The translations under genes were made by a program, and so were the position numbers. Positions 7,664-14,712 of a stretch of 64,000 bases of DNA are shown here, in pieces. The notes below the pieces were generated by a model that ran no database searches, was not told where the DNA came from, and saw only the letters and a program-made list of their open reading frames with translations. Location: positions 1,612,001-1,676,000 of the forward strand of contig NZ_OZ251603.1 of the NCBI RefSeq assembly GCF_965243865.1. The letters are read 5' to 3'. Origin of the DNA: Hyphomicrobium_A sp965243865. Lineage in GTDB: Bacteria > Pseudomonadota > Alphaproteobacteria > Rhizobiales > Hyphomicrobiaceae. The stretch's first letter is position 1; each line of letters begins with the position of its first letter.

Positions 7664-9742
7664 ATGGCGCTCGGAACCGAGCGAGCCGCGCAGCAGCAGC
7701 TCTCGAATGGCACCGCAGGCATAAAGGGCTTTGCGAATGACATTTGCTCGGCTGCTGCCGGATTCGCCAAGCGCCTGACGCAGAGGACTGGCGTAGCAGC
7801 TTCACGCGCTGCGCAGACTTCGCGCTCAGCAACACTGACGGCGATCGGTGCAACGACGTCCACCTTCTGGCGGGCTGTCGACGCCACGCGCCGCACCGGC
7901 GCCGCCATCGCGCTTGGCGCGCAGAATGCTGCCGCCCGCGTCGATCCTGTCGGCGCAGATACGCCGCGTGCATTCGCCCCCGTGCGTGACTGGTTCGCGC
8001 GTCAGGCGATCGTGCGCTTCTTCTCTGCCAGCCTTCTGCGCCGCATTCTCATCTCCAACCTGATGGGGTTCTTCATCCTCGTCGGTGGTATTCTCTATCT
8101 CGGCTGGTTCCACACTTGGCTCATCGACGCCAAGCTCGACGCTTTGAAAACGCAGGGCAAGATCATTGCCGATGCCATCGCTGCCAACGCCAAGGTCGTG
8201 CGCGAGCGTATCATCATCGACCCCAACGCCATTCCCGATAGCCAGAACAACGCCCCGAGCAACAGCAATTCGAACAACTTCCCGTTCGACGGCCTCGCCG
8301 AGTTCGAGCTGTCGATCCACCCCGAGGAAGTGACGCCGATACTGCGCAAGCTGATCCAGCCGACCAACACGCGCGCACGCATCTATGCCCGTGACGGAAC
8401 GCTCATCGTCGACACTTCGCAGACGCTTGCCCGCTGGGCGACCTGGCGCAACGAGCCGCGCGTCAGCGACCGCGAGGCCCCGCCGACCCAGAACATCTGG
8501 ACCCGCATCACCCGCTATTTGTTCCGCGAGCCGATCCCCGTCTATCAGGAGATCGGCACCGGCAACGGCATGGCCTACAAGGAAATCCAGGCTGCGTTGA
8601 CCGGCGAGGAAAAAAACATGCTGCTGCTCAACCGCAAGGGTGAGCAGATCGTCTCGTTCGCATTGCCCATCCGCCGCTTCGGGGAAGTGCAGGGTGTGCT
8701 GCTGCTCTCGACGCGCCCCGGCCAGATCGACAAGATTCTGAAAGAGGAGCGGACCGTCATCCTCATCCTGGCAGCGATCGCGCTGCTGGCCTCGGTTGTC
8801 ACCTCTCTCCTGCTGGCCCGCACGGTAGCCGGCCCCATCCAGCGTCTCTCCGCGGCCGCAGAACGCGTCAGCGAGAACATCGACGCGCGCACTGAGCTTC
8901 CGCAATACGCTGGCCGCACCGACGAGGTTGCGCAGATGGCCGCCGCATTCCAGGCCATGACGGGCGCTTTGTGCCGCCGCATCGAGGCGAGCGAGAAGTT
9001 CGCCGCAGACGTCGCGCACGAGCTGAAAAACCCGCTCACCGCTGCCCGCTCGACGGCTGAATCGCTCGGTTACGCAAAGACCGAGGAAGAGCGCACGCAC
9101 CTCGTGTCGCAGATTCAGGGCGAGCTGAAGCGCCTCAACCGGCTCATCACCGACGTCTCCAACGCTTCGCGCCTCGACGCCGAACTCGCGCGCAAAGAAA
9201 TGCGCCCCATCGACGTCATCACCATGCTGCGGAACGTTGTAAACATCTTCCGCGACATTATCGGCGACGACACCCAGTCTCTCGCGCTGGAAGTGGGCAA
9301 TGAATCCTTCCCCGGCGCCTTCTTTGTCAAAGGCGATGAAGGACGCCTCGGTCAGGTCATGACCAACCTGATCGACAATGCCATCTCGTTCCTGCCGCCG
9401 CACGGCACCGTCACCGTGAAGGCGCGCACCGCGGCCCCCTTCGTGGAGATCGTGGTCGAGGACGAGGGCCCCGGCATTCCCGAGGATCGCCTCGATATCA
9501 TCTTCGACCGCTTCTATTCCGACCGCCCCGCGACCGACACGAGCCGCGGCAAGAACTCAGGCCTCGGGCTTTCCATCTCGCGTGAGATCGTGTTGTCTCA
9601 CGGTGGCCAGATCTTTGCCGAGAACCGCTACGCCGCAGACGCGGGTCCCGGATCGCAGCCTTGCGGCGCCCGCTTCACCGTTCGGCTGCCCATGGCCGCC
9701 TCGGGGCAGCGAGGAGGTACGCCCGTTGGGCGACGCAACTGA
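7664..9742 (+). CDS. chvG: ChvG sensor histidine kinase
   Basis: A 692-residue inner-membrane sensor kinase, partner of ChvI. A Ser/Ala-rich N-terminal stretch of about 120 residues precedes span 1 (ILISNLMGFFILVGGILYL). A periplasmic sensor domain of ~220 residues follows, then span 2 (VILILAAIALLASVVTSLLL), HAMP, HisKA with phospho-acceptor His452 in FAADVAHELKNP, and HATPase (N box NLIDNAISF, G1 DEGPGIP, G2 GLGLSISR). The ATG at 7664 is preceded by GGAGGGGG. The N-terminal extension is longer than I expect for ChvG/ExoS and is of low complexity. The 3' end overlaps the hprK start, indicating translational coupling. In the known system ChvG is held inactive by the periplasmic inhibitor ExoR, which is not seen here. 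Confidence 0.93.
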   Translation: MALGTERAAQQQLSNGTAGIKGFANDICSAAAGFAKRLTQRTGVAASRAAQTSRSATLTAIGATTSTFWRAVDATRRTGAAIALGAQNAAARVDPVGADTPRAFAPVRDWFARQAIVRFFSASLLRRILISNLMGFFILVGGILYLGWFHTWLIDAKLDALKTQGKIIADAIAANAKVVRERIIIDPNAIPDSQNNAPSNSNSNNFPFDGLAEFELSIHPEEVTPILRKLIQPTNTRARIYARDGTLIVDTSQTLARWATWRNEPRVSDREAPPTQNIWTRITRYLFREPIPVYQEIGTGNGMAYKEIQAALTGEEKNMLLLNRKGEQIVSFALPIRRFGEVQGVLLLSTRPGQIDKILKEERTVILILAAIALLASVVTSLLLARTVAGPIQRLSAAAERVSENIDARTELPQYAGRTDEVAQMAAAFQAMTGALCRRIEASEKFAADVAHELKNPLTAARSTAESLGYAKTEEERTHLVSQIQGELKRLNRLITDVSNASRLDAELARKEMRPIDVITMLRNVVNIFRDIIGDDTQSLALEVGNESFPGAFFVKGDEGRLGQVMTNLIDNAISFLPPHGTVTVKARTAAPFVEIVVEDEGPGIPEDRLDIIFDRFYSDRPATDTSRGKNSGLGLSISREIVLSHGGQIFAENRYAADAGPGSQPCGARFTVRLPMAASGQRGGTPVGRRN

Positions 9743-10205
9743 CACGCTCCACGGAACGGCGGTTGCTCTCGGCGCCGCCGCCGCCCTGATCCTCGGGCCA
9801 TCGGGATCGGGAAAGTCGGATCTGGCCCTGCGTTGTCTGGCCCTCGCCCCCACCCCGCTGCTGCCCCAGCCCCCCGTCCTCATTGCCGATGACCGCGTCT
9901 TCATTGAACGCGCGGGGGATCGCCTTCGCGTCAAAGCACCCGCCAGCATCATCGGCCAGATCGAGGTTCGCGGGTTGGGGATCATTGCCGTCCCGCACCG
10001 TCTCGCCGCCGACCTGGTCCTCGCAGTCGAGCTGGTCCCTCCGGAGACGGTGGAAAGACTGCCCGACCCCGCCCCCATGTGGCATTTCCAGGGGGTCAGC
10101 ATCCCCCTTTTGCGGCTTGCTCCGTTCGAGGCCTCCGCCCCTGTCAAGCTCATGCTTGCGCTCATGCAGGTTATGCAAGGCTTGGCCAACCAGCAGGAAA
10201 CATGA
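9726..10205 (+). CDS. hprK: HPr kinase/phosphorylase, short alphaproteobacterial form
   Basis: A 159-residue protein equivalent to the C-terminal catalytic domain of Gram-positive HprK; the N-terminal domain is missing, as is usual in alphaproteobacteria. It has HGTAVAL, Walker A GPSGSGKS (Lys30), LIADDRV and the IEVRGLGI signature. It phosphorylates HPr on the regulatory serine. The start is inferred as TTG at 9726, because a GGAGG ribosome site lies 8 bases upstream and the conserved region begins directly after. This makes it overlap chvG by 17 bases. It fits the chvI-chvG-hprK-EIIA-HPr order of Hyphomicrobiales, which links carbon/nitrogen signalling to the stress sensor. Confidence 0.9.
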   Translation: MGDATDTLHGTAVALGAAAALILGPSGSGKSDLALRCLALAPTPLLPQPPVLIADDRVFIERAGDRLRVKAPASIIGQIEVRGLGIIAVPHRLAADLVLAVELVPPETVERLPDPAPMWHFQGVSIPLLRLAPFEASAPVKLMLALMQVMQGLANQQET

Positions 10206-10359
10206 CAGCAATTCCTCTTGCGCCACCGCCGAACACTTGTAAATTCGGCCGCGCTGCCATTTGCTCCCCGCGGTACGGGGAACGGCACAGTCGACGATCC
10301 CCATGCTCAAGCTATGGCTCCACCACGGACCCGGCATTAGACGAGATCGGCTCTAATTC

Positions 10360-10770
10360 ATGATCGGACTTGTCATCGTCACGCATTGCGGGCTGGCGCT
10401 TGAGTTTCGTTCCGCGCTGGAGCACGTGGTGGGACCCCAGACGCAGCTCGAAACCGTCTCTATCGGTCCTGACGACGATGCCGGGGTCCGCCGCGGACAG
10501 ATCGTCGACGCCATCCATCGCACCGACACCGGCGAGGGTGTGATCGTCCTGACCGACATGTTCGGGGGCACCCCGTCGAACCTCGCGATTTCCGCCATGG
10601 ATGAAGCGAACGTCGAGGTGATCGCCGGCATCAACTTGCCCATCCTCGTCAAGCTCGCCAGTGTACGCAGCGAGATGCCCCTCGCCGAGGCTGTCGCCAG
10701 CGCCCGGGAGGCCGGCCGCAAGTACATCAAGGTGGCAAGCCAGGAGCTTTCTGGCGAGGGTTCGGTCTAA
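10360..10770 (+). CDS. PTS system EIIA component, mannose type
   Basis: A 136-residue EIIA of the mannose/sorbose superfamily. The phospho-acceptor is His9 in IGLVIVTH, and the LTDMFGGTPSN motif is present. No cognate permease (EIIB/C/D) is nearby, so this is a regulatory PTS: HPr phosphorylates EIIA, whose phosphorylation state signals to other proteins. It lies 154 bases after hprK and 5 bases before the HPr gene. The gap after hprK contains a small G+C-rich hairpin (CCCCG...CGGGG), so this pair may also have its own promoter. Confidence 0.92.
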   Translation: MIGLVIVTHCGLALEFRSALEHVVGPQTQLETVSIGPDDDAGVRRGQIVDAIHRTDTGEGVIVLTDMFGGTPSNLAISAMDEANVEVIAGINLPILVKLASVRSEMPLAEAVASAREAGRKYIKVASQELSGEGSV

Positions 10771-10775
10771 CATCA

Positions 10776-11081
10776 ATGCCTGAGATTAAGGACAGCTCCC
10801 GCCCGGAAGCGATCGTGACCATCCGCAACCGCAAGGGTCTGCACGCGCGCGCATCCGCCAAGTTCGTCAAGTGCGCTGAAAGCTACGACGCCATCGTCAC
10901 GGTGACGCGCGACGGCCACGCTGTCGGCGGCACGTCGATCATGGGCCTGATGATGCTCGCAGCCGGACCCGGCTCGACCTTGCATATGACGGCAACCGGT
11001 CCCCAAGGCCCCGAAGCCCTGCAGGCGCTCGTCACCCTCGTTGAGGATGGCTTCGGCGAAGACTGCATCGACGACGCATGA
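10776..11081 (+). CDS. ptsH: HPr phosphocarrier protein
   Basis: A 101-residue HPr/NPr. The catalytic His23 lies in GLHARAS, and the regulatory Ser54 in GGTSIMGLMML, the target of the adjacent HprK. It accepts phosphate from EI (PtsP/PtsI, not in this window) and passes it to EIIA. It begins 5 bases after the EIIA stop, and a hairpin terminator follows immediately, marking the end of the chvI operon. Confidence 0.93.
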   Translation: MPEIKDSSRPEAIVTIRNRKGLHARASAKFVKCAESYDAIVTVTRDGHAVGGTSIMGLMMLAAGPGSTLHMTATGPQGPEALQALVTLVEDGFGEDCIDDA

Positions 11082-11086
11082 AAAAA

Positions 11087-11107
11087 GGGAGCACCATCGG
11101 TGCTCCC
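11087..11107. terminator. Hairpin terminator between HPr and TadG-like genes
   Basis: GGGAGCACC and GGTGCTCCC form a perfect 9-bp stem with an ATC loop. The arm facing the plus strand is followed by CTTGCTCTTT. On the minus strand the hairpin is followed by a run of T (AAAAAAA on the plus strand at 11081-11086), making it a strong terminator for the minus-strand gene as well. Confidence 0.8.
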
Positions 11108-11133
11108 CTTGCTCTTTCGGGCTCTCAAGCAAG

Positions 11134-12672
11134 CTACTTCGACAGATAGACCGTCGTCAGCTTGACCGCGATGTCGGTGAACGCGCTCTGTAGCTGCAGG
11201 CCATCCTCTGCGTTGTAGTACTTTGTCTCGTCGGTGGCGCACGCCTTGAGGGTTTGTGCCGCGAGCGACGACTTGCTGACGTCGAAGCCCACCGTCCACA
11301 CCTCGACACCCTTCGCCTTCATGTTTTCGCACAGCTCCAGCGCCTGCTTGGCCGAGCAGCCGTTGGCTGCCTGGGGGCACGAGGACGTGTAGCCATAGTT
11401 CGCCAGCACACCATTGTCGTCATACTGCGTGTTGTAGTCGCCATCCGTCATCAGGATGGCCACCTTCTTCACCGAATTCTTCCCTGTCCCCGACGAGTAG
11501 TCGCGCGCCTGGTTTTCGCTCTCCCACAACGTGTTCCACTCCGGAGACAGCGTGTACCACGCCCATGCTGTTCCAAGGTGGCCGGCCGTACCGCCAGTCG
11601 CAGTCAGGTTCGAGATTTTGTTCGATAGCACCGTCGTGTCGCTCGTCAACGGCTGCACCGTGCCGCTCGAAGGCACCGTGCAATCGGCATAGCTGTTCGC
11701 GGCTGCCAGCAGCGCGTTCTTCTGCGAAGTGGAAAGCTTGGTGTTTCTCTTCCAGCTGATCGTCACCACCTCGCCGGTTCTGGCGCTGCTCTTGCCGTCA
11801 ATGACCACCGTGCCGTCCGAGGTGGAAATGGCTGCCACCTCCTCGCGGTGCGGCATGACGTAGTTGTCGGCACTCGGCTCTGTATCGGTGTAGCGGTCGC
11901 TGGTCATTCGCTCGACGACGCATGATTCGGCGCGGTTATAGAGCGTTTGGGTCGATCCGCTCTTCACCATCAGAACTTTCGGCGGGTTGCCGGTGGCCGC
12001 TGCATAGACGCTCGACGAAGGCAAGCGGATGTCCTCCGAGAACGGCACGATGGCGATCGTGGTTTTGTCTTCCTGGTTCTGGTTGGCCTGCGTGACAATA
12101 TCCACCAGCTTCTGTGCCGACGTCTTCAGATCGGCGAGCTTCGTGCACGGCATGCACATGGAGCCGGTAACGTCGAGCATCATCGAAATCTCGGTCTGCC
12201 CGGCCTTCATGCCGAGCTGCGAGCCGAACTTCGTCTGCGCTAAGCTGATCAGCGGCAGCTTGTCGACTGTCGCAAACTGCAGGAACGGCGTGTCGATGTA
12301 CGCATTGCCGGACGCGCTCAGTCCCAGCCCATTGTCAGCCACCGTGAACGCAATGGTATCGTTCATCACCGGCAGACGTGATTTGACGTTCTCGTTGTAG
12401 TAGTTCGTCGCCGCGTCGACCGCCGCGTCCTTGTCGCCGGTCAGCTGCAAAGTCCGTCCGCCCGCAAGAACGGCAGCGTCGATGGCCGACAGCGTCTGAT
12501 TGCGCGCATGCAGCCAGCGGCCGACGTCAACAGCCGCGCCGATCGAGAGCATCAGCACGACGATCGTAAGCCCCATGATGATCGCTACGTTGCCGCCCTC
12601 GTCGTCGCGAAACCGACGCAGGCTTTCCCGGAGCCGCTTCTGACGACCCAACCACCACTTCATCTTCGCCAC
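11134..12672 (-). CDS. TadG-like pilus-assembly protein with vWA domain
   Basis: A 512-residue protein. Residues ~25-60 form a Tad-type membrane anchor (GGNVAIIMGLTIVVLMLSIG, then AAVDVGRWLHARNQ and DAAVLAGGR, as in TadE/TadG proteins). The rest is extracytoplasmic, with a von Willebrand factor A domain whose MIDAS motif DVTGSM is followed by an unusual CMPC; the second metal position is ILMTDGDYN. Such proteins assist Flp/Tad pilus assembly or surface adhesion. No other tad/cpa genes are nearby, so it is an orphan copy, as is common in Hyphomicrobiales. It is divergent from ahcY. Confidence 0.82.
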   Translation of the reverse strand: MAKMKWWLGRQKRLRESLRRFRDDEGGNVAIIMGLTIVVLMLSIGAAVDVGRWLHARNQTLSAIDAAVLAGGRTLQLTGDKDAAVDAATNYYNENVKSRLPVMNDTIAFTVADNGLGLSASGNAYIDTPFLQFATVDKLPLISLAQTKFGSQLGMKAGQTEISMMLDVTGSMCMPCTKLADLKTSAQKLVDIVTQANQNQEDKTTIAIVPFSEDIRLPSSSVYAAATGNPPKVLMVKSGSTQTLYNRAESCVVERMTSDRYTDTEPSADNYVMPHREEVAAISTSDGTVVIDGKSSARTGEVVTISWKRNTKLSTSQKNALLAAANSYADCTVPSSGTVQPLTSDTTVLSNKISNLTATGGTAGHLGTAWAWYTLSPEWNTLWESENQARDYSSGTGKNSVKKVAILMTDGDYNTQYDDNGVLANYGYTSSCPQAANGCSAKQALELCENMKAKGVEVWTVGFDVSKSSLAAQTLKACATDETKYYNAEDGLQLQSAFTDIAVKLTTVYLSK

Positions 12673-13017
12673 TCCTGCGAGTACTCTTTTGTCGTTTGCG
12701 AGGACTATGCGGCGGGCAAATCTTGAAAGTTCTTAAAAGCGCTAAAATTTATTAGTATTGCTTAATCAGAAGTTATTCTTGGGTTTATCTTGCTACGTCT
12801 TTGCGAAGCCAGACGCGTGCGCTCCACGTAGCGAGCCGCCGGACCCATGCCCACGGCGATCCCCGGCAAACATATAAGGACTTGTTTATATCTTTGTTGC
12901 GCGAGCCGTCGCCGGCCGTTAGAAGGGCGCATGCCGAGGTGGCCGAGGCATTTCTATTACCGGCCGCCCGCCTCCCCTAAGGCGCCATTGGGCGCCCAGC
13001 CGCAAGGAGCAGAGCCC
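12673..13017. other. Shared control region of the TadG-like gene and ahcY
   Basis: 345 bases between divergent genes. The half nearest the TadG-like gene is A+T-rich (around 12725-12785: AAAATTTATTAGTATTGCTT) and looks like its promoter. The ahcY side holds the A+T-rich inverted repeat described separately (12871-12900) and a perfect 6-bp hairpin GGCGCC-ATTG-GGCGCC at 12981-12996, just before the ahcY ribosome site. The frame open upstream of ahcY from 12847 is not translated by my reading. Confidence 0.45.
12871..12900 (+). promoter_or_regulatory. Candidate SAH/methionine-cycle operator upstream of ahcY
   Basis: An A+T-rich element in a G+C-rich context with ATATAA (12872-12877) and TTATAT (12886-12891) as inverted arms, followed by CTTTGTTG. 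From memory it resembles the ATATAAAGA/TCTTTATAT-type sites of the SahR (ArsR-family) regulon in alphaproteobacteria, which includes ahcY. The resemblance is approximate. Confidence 0.35.
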
Positions 13018-14424
13018 ATGGGCAAGCCAACCGACTACGTCGTCAAAGACATCAACCTCGCCGATTGGGGCCGCAAGGAAATCTCCATCGCCGAGACCGA
13101 GATGCCCGGCCTGATGGCGACGCGCGAGGAGTTCGGAAACGCCAAGCCCTTGAAGGGCGCGCGCATCGCCGGCTCGCTGCACATGACCATCCAGACCGCC
13201 GTGCTGATCGAGACCCTGGCAGCCCTCGGCGCCGACATCCGCTGGGTCTCCTGCAACATCTACTCGACCCAGGACCACGCCGCGGCCGCCATCGCTGCCG
13301 CCGGCATCCCGGTGTTCGCCTACAAGGGCGAGAGCCTCAAGGAGTACTGGGACTTCACCGCCAAGCTGTTCGAGTGGGGCGACGGCGGCGTGCCGAACAT
13401 GATCCTCGACGACGGCGGCGACGCGACGATGTTCGTGCATCAGGGTGTTCGCGCTGAGAACGGCGACACCATGTTCCTCGACCAGCACAACAGCGAGGAA
13501 GAAGAGATCTTCTTTGCGCTCATCAAGCGCATGCTGAACGAAAAGCCGAAGGGCTGGTTCTCGAACATCGCCGCCAACATCCGCGGTGTCTCGGAAGAGA
13601 CGACCACCGGCGTGCATCGCCTCTACGACATGCAGAAGGCCGGAACGCTTCTGTTCCCCGCCATCAACGTCAACGACTCGGTCACCAAGTCGAAGTTCGA
13701 CAACCTCTACGGCTGCCGTGAATCGCTCGTCGACGGCATCCGCCGCGGCACCGACGTGATGATGGCTGGCAAGGTCGCGATGGTTGCCGGCTTCGGCGAC
13801 GTCGGCAAGGGCTCGGCTGCTTCGCTGCGCAACGCTGGCTGCCGCGTTCTCGTCTCCGAGATCGATCCGATTTGCGCCCTGCAGGCGGCGATGGAAGGCT
13901 ACGAGGTCGTCACCATGGAAGATGCGGCCCCGCGCGCCGACATCTTCGTTACGGCCACCGGCAATAAGGACGTCATCAAGACCGAGCACATGCGCGCGAT
14001 GAAGGATCGCGCCATCGTCGCCAACATCGGCCACTTCGACAACGAGATCGAGGTTGCCGGCCTCAAGAACTTGAAGTGGAACAACATCAAGCCGCAGGTC
14101 GACGAGATCCAGTTCCCCGACGGCAAGCGCATCATCCTTCTCTCCGAAGGCCGCCTCGTGAACCTCGGCAACGCCATGGGTCACCCGTCCTTCGTCATGT
14201 CGGCCTCGTTCACCAACCAGACCCTGGCGCAGATCGAGCTGTGGGCCAACGCCGGCAAGTACGAGAAGAAGGTCTATACGTTGCCCAAGCACCTCGACGA
14301 GAAGGTTGCTCGCCTGCACCTCGAGAAGATCGGCGTGCAGCTGACGAAGCTTTCACCCGAGCAGGCCGCTTATATCGGCGTCCAGCAGGAAGGCCCCTTC
14401 AAGTCGGACCACTACCGCTACTGA
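13018..14424 (+). CDS. ahcY: Adenosylhomocysteinase (SAH hydrolase)
   Basis: A 468-residue cytosolic enzyme that splits S-adenosylhomocysteine into adenosine and homocysteine, removing the inhibitor of methyltransferases. The NAD-binding loop GFGDVGKGSA, substrate residues (CNIYSTQDHAAAA; DDGGDATM; NVNDSVTKSKFDN) and the C-terminal KSDHYRY are all present. The frame is open from 12847, but the ATG at 13018 is preceded by AAGGAG and gives the family's normal length and N-terminus. It is followed by a strong terminator, so it is monocistronic. Confidence 0.97.
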   Translation: MGKPTDYVVKDINLADWGRKEISIAETEMPGLMATREEFGNAKPLKGARIAGSLHMTIQTAVLIETLAALGADIRWVSCNIYSTQDHAAAAIAAAGIPVFAYKGESLKEYWDFTAKLFEWGDGGVPNMILDDGGDATMFVHQGVRAENGDTMFLDQHNSEEEEIFFALIKRMLNEKPKGWFSNIAANIRGVSEETTTGVHRLYDMQKAGTLLFPAINVNDSVTKSKFDNLYGCRESLVDGIRRGTDVMMAGKVAMVAGFGDVGKGSAASLRNAGCRVLVSEIDPICALQAAMEGYEVVTMEDAAPRADIFVTATGNKDVIKTEHMRAMKDRAIVANIGHFDNEIEVAGLKNLKWNNIKPQVDEIQFPDGKRIILLSEGRLVNLGNAMGHPSFVMSASFTNQTLAQIELWANAGKYEKKVYTLPKHLDEKVARLHLEKIGVQLTKLSPEQAAYIGVQQEGPFKSDHYRY

Positions 14425-14450
14425 TCGCCGACTGACTGACGCTTCAGATT

Positions 14451-14482
14451 GGCGCCTTCCCGAGCCCGGGAGGGCGCCTTTT
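14451..14482 (+). terminator. Intrinsic terminator of ahcY
   Basis: A 12-bp stem (14451-14462 with 14467-14478, one G-U type pair) with a four-base loop AGCC and a TTTT tail, 26 bases after the ahcY stop. Confidence 0.88.
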
Positions 14483-14712
14483 GCGTCTAACGGCACCCTA
14501 GACCGCAAGCCACTTCTGCGTCTTACAGGCAGCACCCTTCCACCAATTGCTCCGCTAGGTCCCTCGCGCCCCCTGCGACGCTGGCAACCCTCCCCCCGGC
14601 TCCGCATAATCAAAAACGATTCGCCCCCTCGCAGGGGCGATAACCGCCGGGCCTTTGTCCTTTGCTCGTTGCGTCTTTGGCCTCGGGTTCCCCACTTTTT
14701 TCATGGACCCCG

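Noticed and set aside
7826..9403. 525-codon minus-strand open frame inside chvG
   Set aside because: Shadow of chvG caused by codon bias, with Asp/Gly/Val-rich composition and no ribosome site.
12919..14319. 466-codon minus-strand open frame inside ahcY
   Set aside because: Shadow of ahcY for the same reason.
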